Positions 1-8,847 of a stretch of DNA of 64,000 nucleotides are shown piece by piece (the stretch's first letter is position 1; each line of letters opens with the position of its first letter). The stretch is taken from positions 153,626 through 217,625 of the forward strand of contig MNCI01020745.1 in the NCBI GenBank assembly GCA_015680685.1, written 5' to 3'. Position numbers and translations under genes: made by a program. A model generated the notes under the pieces. That model was not told the origin of the DNA and did no database searches. It saw only the letters and a list, made by a program, of their open reading frames with translations. The stretch comes from Gnetum montanum (Eukaryota > Streptophyta > Gnetopsida > Gnetales > Gnetaceae).

Positions 1-668
1 ATCTGCAAATAAATAAAGGGACTCCTAGGATCATTTAGTTTCCTGGGAAGGTGGCCTACCTTGATCCAGTCAGTTACGGTATGTGTTAACATAACCGTAT
101 GCGTTACACTCCCTTGGACTGAAGGGTGCTCCGAAGCGTTAGTAGTTAGAGGCCTATACATGTACCCATCCACTGGTTGTTGCGAGAGTTTGTCTAGGCT
201 TTTAGTTCTAAAAAAATGTCTCTTTTTTGTACAGTTATCGCCAGAACTAGTACCCAGTTGGATATTTACACTCTGAATATTTACAGCTCTCGCGGCGTGA
301 CGTTGCTGCGATTGGGTAGGCGATTCCCCTTGCATTGTTGGAGCAGGAGGTGTTATGGGAACTGCTTGTGGTGGAAGAGGTGTGGATGGATTAGGAGGAT
401 GGTGTGGGTATGGAGTGTCTCTCAAAGAAGAAGGAGTCCTTCTGAAGTACTCCCGAGCGTTGTAGTGACGTTGGGGGGTAGTGTGACTCATAGAGTCACC
501 TGGAGAAACCGGCTGCTGCACATAATAATCGTAAGGATCAGGTTGCCGGTAAGGGTATTGATGTGTTGGCGGTGGCATCCCCCATGACTGTGGGTATTGC
601 CACTACTGGTGTTGTCTAATGGGCTGCGGAGGCGTTCCACTTGGATAATATGTCAAGGATTGGTGGAA
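1..668 (-). pseudogene. Element A gag-protease linker and N-terminal protease region, truncated by window edge
   Basis: Downstream of the gag stop the same minus frame resumes at once with residues matching the uninterrupted copy in C (FHQSL..YYPSGTP), then a proline/glutamine-rich linker (PITPPAPTMQGE), a KKRHFFRTK block and the lead-in to a retroviral-type aspartic protease (TDWIKVGHLPRKL). The catalytic DSG lies just beyond the left edge, so its state is unknown. One more in-frame TAG lies near 617. In intact relatives this would be part of a gag-protease polyprotein that matures in the virus-like particle. The first stop is a single-codon interruption, not a frameshift. Confidence 0.75.
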
Positions 669-2624
669 CTACCTTGGGTTACCTTGTGGATAAGGTAACC
701 TTCGGGGTGTTTGCCGTTGATTAAGTCTTGGATTTAATGCATACACCCCAGACTCCTGCAGATGTGAGATAATTGGACAACATCCCTTAGGATGGTCATA
801 GTAACAGACCTCACATCCACCATCATTGTCTGAATCAGAATTTTCAGCCTCATCGGAGTTAAAGATCTTTCCCTTACCCTTGTTATGTGCAGGGTTAAAG
901 TTTCTCCGCTTGTCTTTGCTTTTATCACTACTTTGCTCATCCTTAGACTCTTCTACAATTTTCAGGACTGTTTCTATTCGTGAGTCTAAGGAATCCCACA
1001 TTTGGTCTACCTTAGCCGATACCTCCGTTGTTAACTTTTGGATCGGCACAGTTTTCCTGTTCACCAACTCTTCGAGTGGTGACTCATCCTCCTCATCACA
1101 GAATTTCACTCCCTTCTTACGAAGGGAGGGATCACGGTTGTATTCCTCCGCACTTTCTCTTTTCCGTAGCTCACCCTCTTCTTGCGCTACTTGTTCCAAC
1201 AATACTTCAACTTCATGGGCTCTTAGTTGGGAGAGTCTCCCTTGGGCGTAAGTCCCAAGAGTTCTTCTCGTTTCATTTCGTAGCCCATCCACGAGGTGGC
1301 GAAGTTGATCCCGCTTAGCGTACCCATGGCCCGGGCAACGATGTAGCAATGTGTAGTAACGGGCCATGGCAGCATCCAAGGATTCATGAGCTCCTTGTTT
1401 CCAGCCTTGGATCTGCTTACGCAAGTTAGACACTCTGGAGTACGTTTGATATTTGTTGTTGAACAATTCGAGCATCGTACTCCACCTCCTGATGGTTTCC
1501 GGTTCTAAGGACCGGTACCAGCTTTCTGCTTCTTTAGTGAGTGTCCTTGGGAACAACTTGAGTTTCTGCCACTCATTGTCTATGTTCTGCAAGGCACAGG
1601 CGTCGTGGAATGCCTGTAAATGATGTTGAGGATCAGCGTTGTATCCCCCTTCAAAACGTGGGATATTATTTATATCCAAACGCTTGATCCTACTGTCTTT
1701 CAAATGCCTTGTGGGAATCCTAACTGCCTCTCTAATGTCAAGCATACTTCGGGTTGCGAATAGGGGTTCGTCATGATCATCTCTTTCATGACGTCTGTGA
1801 TGTCTACGTTGTGGTTCCCTATTCTCCCTACGTCCTTGCCCTTGTCCTAACTCCTCTCGACCTTCTTGTCGAGGCATTTCATCTCTTCTACCTTTACTTT
1901 CCGCGTTATGCTCATGGTGGCTGCGCCCAGATGTGGAAGGAGAGGGTGAATGATGTGATGAAGGGGAAGAAGAAGGAGATCCATCACCATGGTGATGTTT
2001 CTTGCCTTCTCTTCGGCTGCTTCGGTCCCGACCGTTGCGACGATCAACGAGTCCGTCATTAGTGCGAGTGATTGTTCCTGCCGTGAACAGCTGGTGCTCA
2101 CGGGGATCAGAGCCTGGAATATGTATCGTTGATCTAAGGCCCTGATGCCTAACCTCTTCACTAGAGTGAGGAGGAGGAACATCATTTTCTAAGAAACCCG
2201 TTGTGAGGGGTTCCTCGTCTCCTATTTCACTAATGACGTGGGAAACCTTGCCCTTCAGTAGTGAATGTTGGCTCTCCTGCCTTGCATCCCGAATACGTTG
2301 GGCTTTTGTGGGTTGATAATCCCTCAGAGTGTAATCATCCGCAACGTATTCAGTAATCAGCTCTTGCATGCCATACCGTACCAAGGCACGGAAAAGCATG
2401 TTGGAAGCAGAGCGATCTGGGGGTAACACGATGTTACCTTGCATGTCTCTCCACCGCAGTTGCTCATCTTGATGGAAAACAAAGGTAAAATCCGGCACAT
2501 ACTCATCGGGATGAGTATATGTGACCTTAGATTGTTGAGGACATGGTTGATCTCGGTTATGCGTATGATGCTGACTTTCTCCTGTATTGTCCTTAGGTGA
2601 GTTGATTTCGTGAGAAGAAGCCAT
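669..2624 (-). CDS. gag: Gag polyprotein of element A (651 aa, open)
   Basis: Structural protein that packages retrotransposon RNA into cytoplasmic virus-like particles. The ATG at 2624 is kept because the homologous genes in B and C begin at the equivalent ATG. Regions: conserved N-terminal block, residues about 36-82 (YTHPDEYVPDFTFVFHQDEQ); Ser/His/Arg-rich basic stretch, about 195-285; gag core, about 316-450 (IPRFEGGYNADPQHHLQAF, LFPRTLTKEAESWYRSL); predicted coiled-coil stretches, about 465-490 and 510-565; a zinc-knuckle-like CEVCYYDHPKGCC at 604-616 (C-x2-C-x3-H-x3/4-C). It ends at a TAG where C and E have CAG (Gln), so the ancestral product ran on into the protease. It is the only long undamaged gene in the window. 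Confidence 0.9.
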   Translation of the reverse strand: MASSHEINSPKDNTGESQHHTHNRDQPCPQQSKVTYTHPDEYVPDFTFVFHQDEQLRWRDMQGNIVLPPDRSASNMLFRALVRYGMQELITEYVADDYTLRDYQPTKAQRIRDARQESQHSLLKGKVSHVISEIGDEEPLTTGFLENDVPPPHSSEEVRHQGLRSTIHIPGSDPREHQLFTAGTITRTNDGLVDRRNGRDRSSRREGKKHHHGDGSPSSSPSSHHSPSPSTSGRSHHEHNAESKGRRDEMPRQEGREELGQGQGRRENREPQRRHHRRHERDDHDEPLFATRSMLDIREAVRIPTRHLKDSRIKRLDINNIPRFEGGYNADPQHHLQAFHDACALQNIDNEWQKLKLFPRTLTKEAESWYRSLEPETIRRWSTMLELFNNKYQTYSRVSNLRKQIQGWKQGAHESLDAAMARYYTLLHRCPGHGYAKRDQLRHLVDGLRNETRRTLGTYAQGRLSQLRAHEVEVLLEQVAQEEGELRKRESAEEYNRDPSLRKKGVKFCDEEDESPLEELVNRKTVPIQKLTTEVSAKVDQMWDSLDSRIETVLKIVEESKDEQSSDKSKDKRRNFNPAHNKGKGKIFNSDEAENSDSDNDGGCEVCYYDHPKGCCPIISHLQESGVYALNPRLNQRQTPRRLPYPQGNPR

Positions 2625-2751
2625 TTCTATTGGTGTGCTAATTTCACCGTTATTTATTGTTCTTGATTAACTGATTAACCCTAAGGTTCGTTTTAAGCTC
2701 ACAACGATGTGAGTGATATCCCTTATGTTAAATTGGCGAAAAAACACTTAG

Positions 2752-2769
2752 TCCCCGGCAACGGCGCCA
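2752..2769 (-). other. Primer binding site of element A, tRNA-Asp
   Basis: On the minus strand this reads TGGCGCCGTTGCCGGGGA. It is the exact complement of the 3' end of plant tRNA-Asp(GTC) including CCA (from memory of that tRNA), one base inside the LTR end. It fixes the LTR boundary and the orientation, and it would prime minus-strand cDNA synthesis. Confidence 0.92.
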
Positions 2770-3193
2770 ATGATGAGTGGCGAGGTACCCCTACACTCCA
2801 CCATACGAATACGAGCGTACACGCGCGATCCGGTCGAACTCCGCAGACTAAATGCCTTAACGCCACAAGAAACACTTGGGGTTAATCGTTCGTTGTCTTC
2901 CCAGGCTTGCTTGTATGTGTCACGGTGTATGGTTAAGCAAGTCTGAGGTATGTGATTTTTTTGGTATTTTCGGCTTATCTTCTATGCTACCAGGAGAAAG
3001 GGTTGAGAAAACTAAACTAACTCTAACTAAGATCTAAGTCTAAATTAACTAGCGTCAGCATCCGTTCCCACTTACCGGACACACCCTGAACTATGCAACT
3101 GCAGCTTACCAAACGCTAATCGTTACTGGGATCGCCACACGTAACGCAAGTGCTCGAAGTGGTCGTACTGAGGCACCTATTTAGCCTACGTGT

Positions 3194-3480
3194 GATAAGC
3201 AGCCGATTCCTTAGCCAGCCGTACACACCCGTGGGTGCTCGTAACTAAGTCGTACTTATCACACGTTCTAGCCTAGCAATGAGCAGCCGATTCCTCAACT
3301 AGCCGTACACATCGGACTACCACTGGGATTACCAAGCGCAGAATCCTGGAATACGCTACTGGGTTACCAAGCAGCCAATGCTCGTAATTGAGTCGTACTC
3401 ATGCATTGCGTCAAGCAGCCGATTCCTTGACTAGCCGTACACGTCCGTAGACGCTCATAATCAAGTCGTACTTGAATGCA
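3194..3480 (-). repeat. Repeated hairpin-forming modules in LTR A
   Basis: Three diverged copies start near 3194, 3283 and 3413. Each contains AGCCGATTCCTTGACTAGCC and, in two of them, a trailing half GCTCATAATCAAGTCGTACT. Within a module CTTGA pairs with TCAAG, and GAGCAG pairs loosely with CTCAT-side bases, so a folded leader RNA is possible. C carries two modules per LTR; B and E have none. This accounts for much of the LTR length difference. Confidence 0.7.
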
Positions 3481-3549
3481 CTAGGAAAGCAGTAAATGAA
3501 AGCAATAAATGAAACCACGTGCTGCAAGGTTTATCCAATCAAGTTCGTC

Positions 3550-3555
3550 TTTATT
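3550..3555 (-). terminator. Polyadenylation signal AATAAA in R of LTR A
   Basis: AATAAA on the minus strand inside a block (GTACGGCAATAAAGACGAAC) that is also found in B, C and E (GTACAGTAATAAAGATGAGC in E), about 170 bases downstream of the TATA box. In an LTR this would act at the 3' copy to end the genomic transcript. Confidence 0.6.
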
Positions 3556-3722
3556 GCCGTACACAACTTGGGTTCAGGTTACAAGCTGCTCGAATAAAGA
3601 GCCGTTCACTCTAGGACTCCTACTGCGGGCACATGGGGAAAAATTCTAACTCTGGAGTGATCAATCTGCCAGAGCTTCGCTACTTCTAGCCAGGATTGGG
3701 AAATGAGGGGAGTGCCGCCTCT

Positions 3723-3730
3723 TATTTATA
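3723..3730 (-). promoter_or_regulatory. TATA box of LTR A
   Basis: TATAAATA on the minus strand, between the U3 palindrome array and the R region. The same TATAAATA with flanking AAGAGG is present in both LTRs of B (24349-24356, 30426-30433) and of C (50205-50212, 56679-56686). Transcription would start roughly 30 bases further down on the minus strand. Confidence 0.75.
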
Positions 3731-3746
3731 GATATGGCGGCGGACC

Positions 3747-3853
3747 GCGATATCGCGTACGCGATATCGCAGGGACAGACGCGATATCGCATACGCAATA
3801 TTGCATGGGATGCGATATCGTGGCGGCCGCGATATCACGTACGTGATATCGCA
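3747..3853 (-). repeat. U3 array of GCGATATCGC palindromes in LTR A
   Basis: Six GATATC cores (plus one AATATT variant) in about 107 bases, mostly as GCGATATCGC and alternating with GTACGC-like spacers, so pairs of units are themselves self-complementary. The array lies between the LTR start and the TATA box, where LTR enhancers are expected. Counterparts: 30450-30578 and about 24367-24400 in B; 50227-50352 and 56697-56764 in C. Confidence 0.85.
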
Positions 3854-3878
3854 GCACAGTGCATGTCGCGTCTCATCA

Positions 3879-5085
3879 ATGATGAACATTCACTAAACCT
3901 AACTACCCATCAAAAGGATGCTATATGTAAAAGATCATAACAATACATCATTGTAGCCAATAACACATTATGTTGAATGTCATATGATGGTGTATTGTTA
4001 GTATGCGTGCGTAAGGCAGAATCCCATGCGGTCCTTGATTGGGTATACAATGGCATGTATGGAGGACATATAAGACCTAGAGCCATGGTCACAAAGATTA
4101 GATGCTTAGGATACTACTGGTCTTATATGGAAAGTGATTACCTATAGAAGGTAAAAAATTATGATATTTTTTAGTGGTATAGCAACTTGATATGCATTCC
4201 ACTAATTGAATTACATACTACTCAGATCACAAGGCTATTCCAAAGATTAGATATCAATATAATTAGATCTATAACTCCTAAATTCTTTATATGGTATAGT
4301 TTCATCATCACTACAATTGAGTATTTCACAAAGTAGGTTAAATCTATCCTTCTATGAAAAACAACACAAAAAGTCTCTAAATTTATCATAGATAACATTG
4401 TATCCTATTTTAGCCTACCTTTAATAATTGTCAAACATAATAGACCACAATTTAGTAACCAAGAAATGCAAGCCTTTTATCAAAAATTAAACATTAAACA
4501 TTCCTTTTCATCACCCTACCATTCATAGGCCAATGTTTAAGCTAAAGCTAGTAACAAGGTCATCAAAAACCTACTTAAGAAAATGCTAAGCAATGGCAAA
4601 TAAAAATGGCATGAACAACTCTTGTATGCACTATGGGATTATAGGATGACCTTTAGAACTACAACTAGTGGCCTTCCTTATAGCCTAGTTTATGGATCTG
4701 AAGTTATTTTCTCTCTTGAATTGTAGGTTCCATCCTTAAGGGTAGCTCTATCTAACTTCATCAACGATGAGCAGAAAAAGGAGCTTCATACCATTGACCT
4801 TGATTCAGTGGAGGAAAATGAATACAAACAATTAATAACATCAAATGATATTAATAGAAGTAGAAACAATAGCATCATCATGATCTAAAAAAATGAAAAA
4901 TAAAGGAAGAAGACCTTGTTCTCAAGGCCATTTACAAACATGTAGACATATTCTTAGCCAATTGGGAAGGACCTTTCTTGGTCACCAAATCTTATAGTAA
5001 CAGAGCATTTAGACTAGTAAACATAAATGGGAATGAATTGGCCTATCTAGTCAATCATTACTATCTCAAACCTTATTATATGTAA
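3879..5085 (+). pseudogene. Integrase of D1 (Tat-type), broken
   Basis: Recognisable integrase: zinc-binding-domain tail (RAMVTKIRCLGYYW at about 4078-4120, the H2C2-domain GYYW block), core start (FIITTIEYFTK at about 4300-4335, equivalent to FILVATDYFTKW) and C-terminal core (HEQLLYALWDYRMTFRT, GLPYSLVYGSEV at about 4610-4705), ending at the TAA at 5085. Many in-frame stops and several frameshifts make it non-functional. The integrase of such elements joins cDNA to host DNA in the nucleus. The N-terminal part is missing because A inserted there. D2 has a parallel copy at about 41275-42506. Confidence 0.8.
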
Positions 5086-6327
5086 TATTAACCTATTTTA
5101 CAAGTTTAGATGAATGATTGATATCGATAACTTGAGTGACTTACAACAAGTAAACCTACATGACCTCTAATCTCTATTTTTGGGCATCTTAAAATGTTGA
5201 AAACCTTATATAAATCTATAAAAATAGAAGATAGAGTTATCATGTTTTGAAAATTGTAACTCATGGTGGCCTATATTTGCTTGTTGTCTCTTGCAACCTG
5301 ATGCAAGGTCTTGTAATAGCATGTATTCTTTGACTTATTTTCTTGTCCTCTTGGACTTGTGCTTATAGGATGATCCTAAAGTCATCGCAAAGGTATGACT
5401 TATTGTAGTGGTGAGTTACCATGGGACCTCAATGCCTAAGATTAGGTTTGCTTGTTCGATCTTGTCAACAGTGCTTACCTCACATCATATTTGTTACCCC
5501 TCTGGAGCTATAGCCTCATAGCCAAATTGTAGCCCTCATTACCTTACTAATAATGAAAATCTATGTTTGACACCCATCCATCATGGTCATGTGACATCTC
5601 CTTTGATGTGCTCTTCCAATCAAGTTCATTGGATGTAATACACTTCATTTAGTGAAAAACAAATTTAGCCTTGGAAATAAATCCCAATGAAGGTTTTACT
5701 AAAGAAAAAGGAAGAAAATGCCAAGAAAGCCAAGAGGCCAATGTAGCCTAAGGGGAAAAAATGGCTCCAAACAAGAAGGATAGGAGACAAGTAGTCAAAG
5801 AAACCTAAGAATAGAGTGTTAGTTCTTCTAAACATTATCAAGTAAATGGAAGTTTAAGCATGAAGACCTATTCAATTAGCTAGCATGTCACCACAATGCC
5901 ATAGAAATGATGTCAACATTTGTAATTATTTCCTATCTCATTTGAGCATACTCTAATAGCCAATATAGCCATAATCTCATTCCAAACCCTTGACATCCCA
6001 TTGTAACCTTATTCCACCATCTTGAGTACTTCTTAGCATGATTCAACAAATATAGAATCAAATGTGGAGAGGGAACATTGGTGATGAGCCCATGATGGTG
6101 TTTCAAATTCTTTGTTGATGTTTCTTGGGTCAATCCTCAAAACATCAACAAAGAGAGACCAATGAAACATCTTAAGAAAATTCATGTTGTGCACAAGAAG
6201 CTTGGTGGCCAAAGTCTACATTGTAATTTGATTGGGATACCAAGGTAGAAATAATTACCTTGCTTTTCCATCAAAATTATACTTTGTGGCCTTAGTTTGA
6301 AAACAATCTTGGATCTATTTTTCATGT

Positions 6328-6366
6328 AAAATAAAGTTCATAGCTCACAAGCTATGAATTTTATTA
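6328..6366 (+). other. Hairpin with AATAAA in D1
   Basis: TTCATAGCT-CACA-AGCTATGAA forms a 9-bp perfect stem with a 4-base loop. It extends outward by pairing AATAAA (6330-6335) with TTTATT. D2 keeps the same stem in part (TTCATAG..CTATGAA near 43780-43803). Confidence 0.5.
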
Positions 6367-6764
6367 GGTTGGTGTATAAGATCCAGAAAGCTGAAAATGC
6401 CACCAAATGTTGTAGGAAAAGTTTCACATGTTGACAGCCCATACATTGTAATTTTGGGTTGTGAAAACTACCAAATAATCTATAATTTCAAGCCTAAGAG
6501 GTCAAAAATGCTAGTATTTCACATGTTATAGATTCAACCATTAAAAGTATTGAAAACATTGTAGGTAATGTAAAGGGATTTGCCAAAATCAAATCAGTAG
6601 AAAATAAGCAAATTCATGGCCTATTGAAAATAAGCAAATTCATCATTTTGAAGACTTTTGGATTGTGGAAACTCTTCCAAAAATTGAAGAATTTTCGAGT
6701 AGATATGAAAGTTCAAAGTTAGTTTTCAGCACAAATCACTAGAAGCACCAAGACCTTGTTATAG

Positions 6765-6772
6765 TATATAAA
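6765..6772 (+). promoter_or_regulatory. TATA box of D1 LTR
   Basis: TATATAAA in a GC-poor context but aligned with the equivalent place in D2 (GTATACAAATC near 44191). It sits about 60 bases upstream of the point where E inserted into D2. Role inferred from its place in the probable LTR. Confidence 0.5.
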
Positions 6773-7718
6773 TCTAGAAAACCAAATGCACTTTGGAGGA
6801 CTTCAAGACATATACAACGTCCACCCATGAGTTAGATTCTCATTACCATTTTTGTAGAAATTCATGAAATGGTAATAGTTCCACATTTTGTACTCTCTTA
6901 CCTTGCACTTGTTACAAATTTAACACACCTTGTTTATAGTGTTGAAGCAAATTTTAATATTCTTTTCAATTGTATTTTGATGTTGGATCTATTTATTACT
7001 TATTTTCTTGCTTGTTTTCATTCATTTTTTAGCATGATAACAAAATTTCAAATTCCTTAAGTGATTGGAAAGACCATTTAAGGTATCCTAGATCCTTTCA
7101 ACATCCATGAATCTTAGGATCAAATTTCTTCTACACTAAGATTGTTGGTTCTTTAGCACTAAATTTTTTTGTCATTATAGATAATATAAAAAATTTCATA
7201 AAAATATTATGTTTAAATAGCATGGCATGGTAAGGTTTGATATAAATGATACAATGATATCCATTTGCATTGATCCTACAATGAAAATTAATATGTTGAA
7301 TTTTATGTAAAAACTAAATCAATAATTATTACGATCGCATTACAAATTCACCCTTTTTTAAAGCTTCTTGATTTTGTGATGAGGATTGATATGTTAAAAA
7401 AGGTTAAAAAAATGTAATCTAATAGTAAAATGATAACCCTAATGGATAAAAGCCATCTCTCAATAACCACAAAGCTTATCCAAGGACATCCTACAAACCT
7501 TGCAGCAAACATTAGTGTTCTAATTGTTCTTATTGTCATTATGTTGTGCTAGACTTCTATCTAGGTAAGAGGAATCATGTCCACATAAGCTTATCACCTT
7601 CAAAATGCTTGGTAAGCCTTATCCTCATCAAATTTATTTAGCATCTTATCTTTTTTGGAGGAAGAATGACCCTTGCTTTACCTTTCAACATTTTTCCTGT
7701 GTGATTAGGATCTATAAA

Positions 7719-8847
7719 ATGGCAAAGTCATCAACCATGAAGTAAAAAGGCAAGATAAGCATGGGATTCTTAGAAGGAATTGTTGATAATTTTTGTATGT
7801 TCAATCTCCTCTTTCTTGTACAAGCATCTAGGAATGAAATATTGAAGATTACCTCCTACCATATTGAAGTAGACTACACATACTGGTTTGACCATACAAA
7901 TGTAGCCATCCACCAATAAATTGAGGTGCTAGGTTGTGGGATGTTTATCAAACCCCAAATCAAGTGATACTACCAGAATAGGATTTTGGAATTTTACAAG
8001 AACTTAAAGCCCCACCTTATCAAGATGGAGCCTCTAGAGTGGTGTCTGGTTTCCTCAATAAGAAAGACTAGGGTGAAGATCATGATGGCTTGGCTTCAAG
8101 AGTGGTTCATCCTAACTACAAGTGGATAGGACATTTATAGGTCGAAGGACAGTATGATAGAGAAGTATGAACTTTTCCATTAGTTCATAGATGAGTCTAA
8201 TAGCAACAAAATTCAAGCTTATGGAGTCCACTTCATCAACCTACACCCAAACATAGGATGATGGTGAGGATGATCATGATAAATTCCTACCATTTACCCA
8301 CACCACCTATGTTCCCAGCCTAGCCCTTTAAGTGATGAAGGTACTAAAACATAGCAAGAAGACCAACTTTGTGTACATGCTTATTAGGTACATTATGTAT
8401 CATTATAATAATGATGCAATTAAAATGTATTTGTACTTTATGATTTCAATAATTTTGTGGAATCTTGGGGTGCTAGAATGACAAACAAGCATAAAGGTTG
8501 ATCTCATCATCTTGAAGAAGGATATCTTTGTGAGGTCCCTAAAAATTTACGTCAAGGTCAATCCTTTCATTAAGAAATTTGATAATCCAAGCTTCATGTT
8601 GGCATTATAGGCTAATGAGGTGTAGGAACCTTAGAGAGAAATGATGACCCAGATGCAAGAGGTTCAATCTAGCTAGTTGGAGACCCTATCCATCCTGGAG
8701 AGGGTGAGCTCTATCTTGATGACACTATACAAGAGAGTGGTAGACATTGACTGGAATGTGCATTCATAGATCCATGATGATGATGAGGGAGCAAAGCCAT
8801 TTCATTTTGAGGAGGACAAGGAAGTTGAAGAAGGATCTAAGGTTTGA
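7719..8847 (+). pseudogene. Unrecognised ORF downstream of the D1 LTR, broken
   Basis: From the ATG at 7719 a reading frame of roughly 375 codons can be followed to the TGA at 8847. It has a dozen or so in-frame stops and one or two frameshifts near 8250-8330. Segments seen: MGFLEGIVDNFCMFNLLFLV, KIMMAWLQEWF, DSMIEKYELFH-stop-FIDES, and a Gln/Leu-rich, coiled-coil-like part (MMTQMQEVQ.., LETLSILERVSSIL) near the end, then an acidic tail. D2 has the same frame from 63375, with Gln codons at two D1 stops, so it was once a protein. I do not recognise the family. Ogre/Tat elements are known to carry an extra ORF of unknown function upstream of gag, and this could be such an ORF. It is not a gag core that I can identify. 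Confidence 0.55.

Larger units (their letters stand above)
1..3878 (-). mobile_element. Element A: Athila-type LTR retrotransposon, partial (left end beyond window)
   Basis: Read on the minus strand the order is LTR (3878-2771), tRNA-Asp primer site, gag, proline-rich linker and the first part of a protease region at the window edge. The LTR is bounded by the inverted repeat TGATGAG/CTCATCA. The right flank starts ATGAT, the expected target duplication, but its partner lies outside. It interrupts the D1 integrase: the flank at 3879 matches D2 from about 41275. A keeps an exact primer site and an open gag, so it appears to be the youngest insertion here. Whether A has RT and integrase cannot be told, because its 3' half is outside the window; its closest relatives here, B and C, lack them. 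Confidence 0.9.
2771..3878 (-). repeat. 5' LTR of element A (1108 bp)
   Basis: Starts TGATGAGTGG and ends CTCATCA on the plus strand, giving a 7-base inverted terminal repeat. Reading on the minus strand, U3 (3878 to about 3700) holds a palindrome array and a TATA box. R holds an AATAAA. A long R-U5 carries repeated hairpin modules and the motifs shared with B, C and E (ACTGGGATTACCAAGCG-like, GCTCGAAGTGG-like). CpG is better kept here than in the B and C LTRs, which fits a younger insertion. Confidence 0.9.
5086..7100 (+). repeat. D1 3' untranslated region and probable LTR (LTR from about 5564)
   Basis: No gene. TGTTTGACACCC at 5564 is a candidate LTR start: it follows the integrase by about 480 bases, is repeated in D2 at 43003, and resembles TGTTTGAAACACC at the estimated G LTR start (21837). 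A TATA box lies at 6765. A downstream U5-like block (AAGTGATTGGAAAGACC near 7061) resembles AAGTCCTTGGGTGATCAG in G (about 23370) and its partner near 35050. The exact ends are not proven. Confidence 0.45.
3879..8847 (+). mobile_element. Element D1: decayed Tat-type Ty3/gypsy remnant
   Basis: Plus-strand remnant whose 5' part was cut off by the insertion of A. The order is integrase, 3' untranslated region, probable LTR and an unrecognised ORF. All of 3879 to about 8340 aligns by eye with D2 (41275-44252 resuming at 62480). An integrase-LTR-ORF order in both copies suggests either two elements sharing an LTR or an extra ORF outside the usual gag-pol. No intact gene remains. Confidence 0.7.

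Noticed and set aside
216-587. Plus-strand frame with SLLRLGRRFPLHCWSRRC-like text, and its counterpart near 53286-53561
   Set aside because: Antisense shadow of the gag-protease linker of A and C; its conservation follows from the coding strand.
3747-3853. CRISPR-like or bacterial operator array
   Set aside because: Units are short palindromes inside an LTR U3 with plant TATA box and tRNA-Asp primer site; no spacers of constant length and no cas genes.
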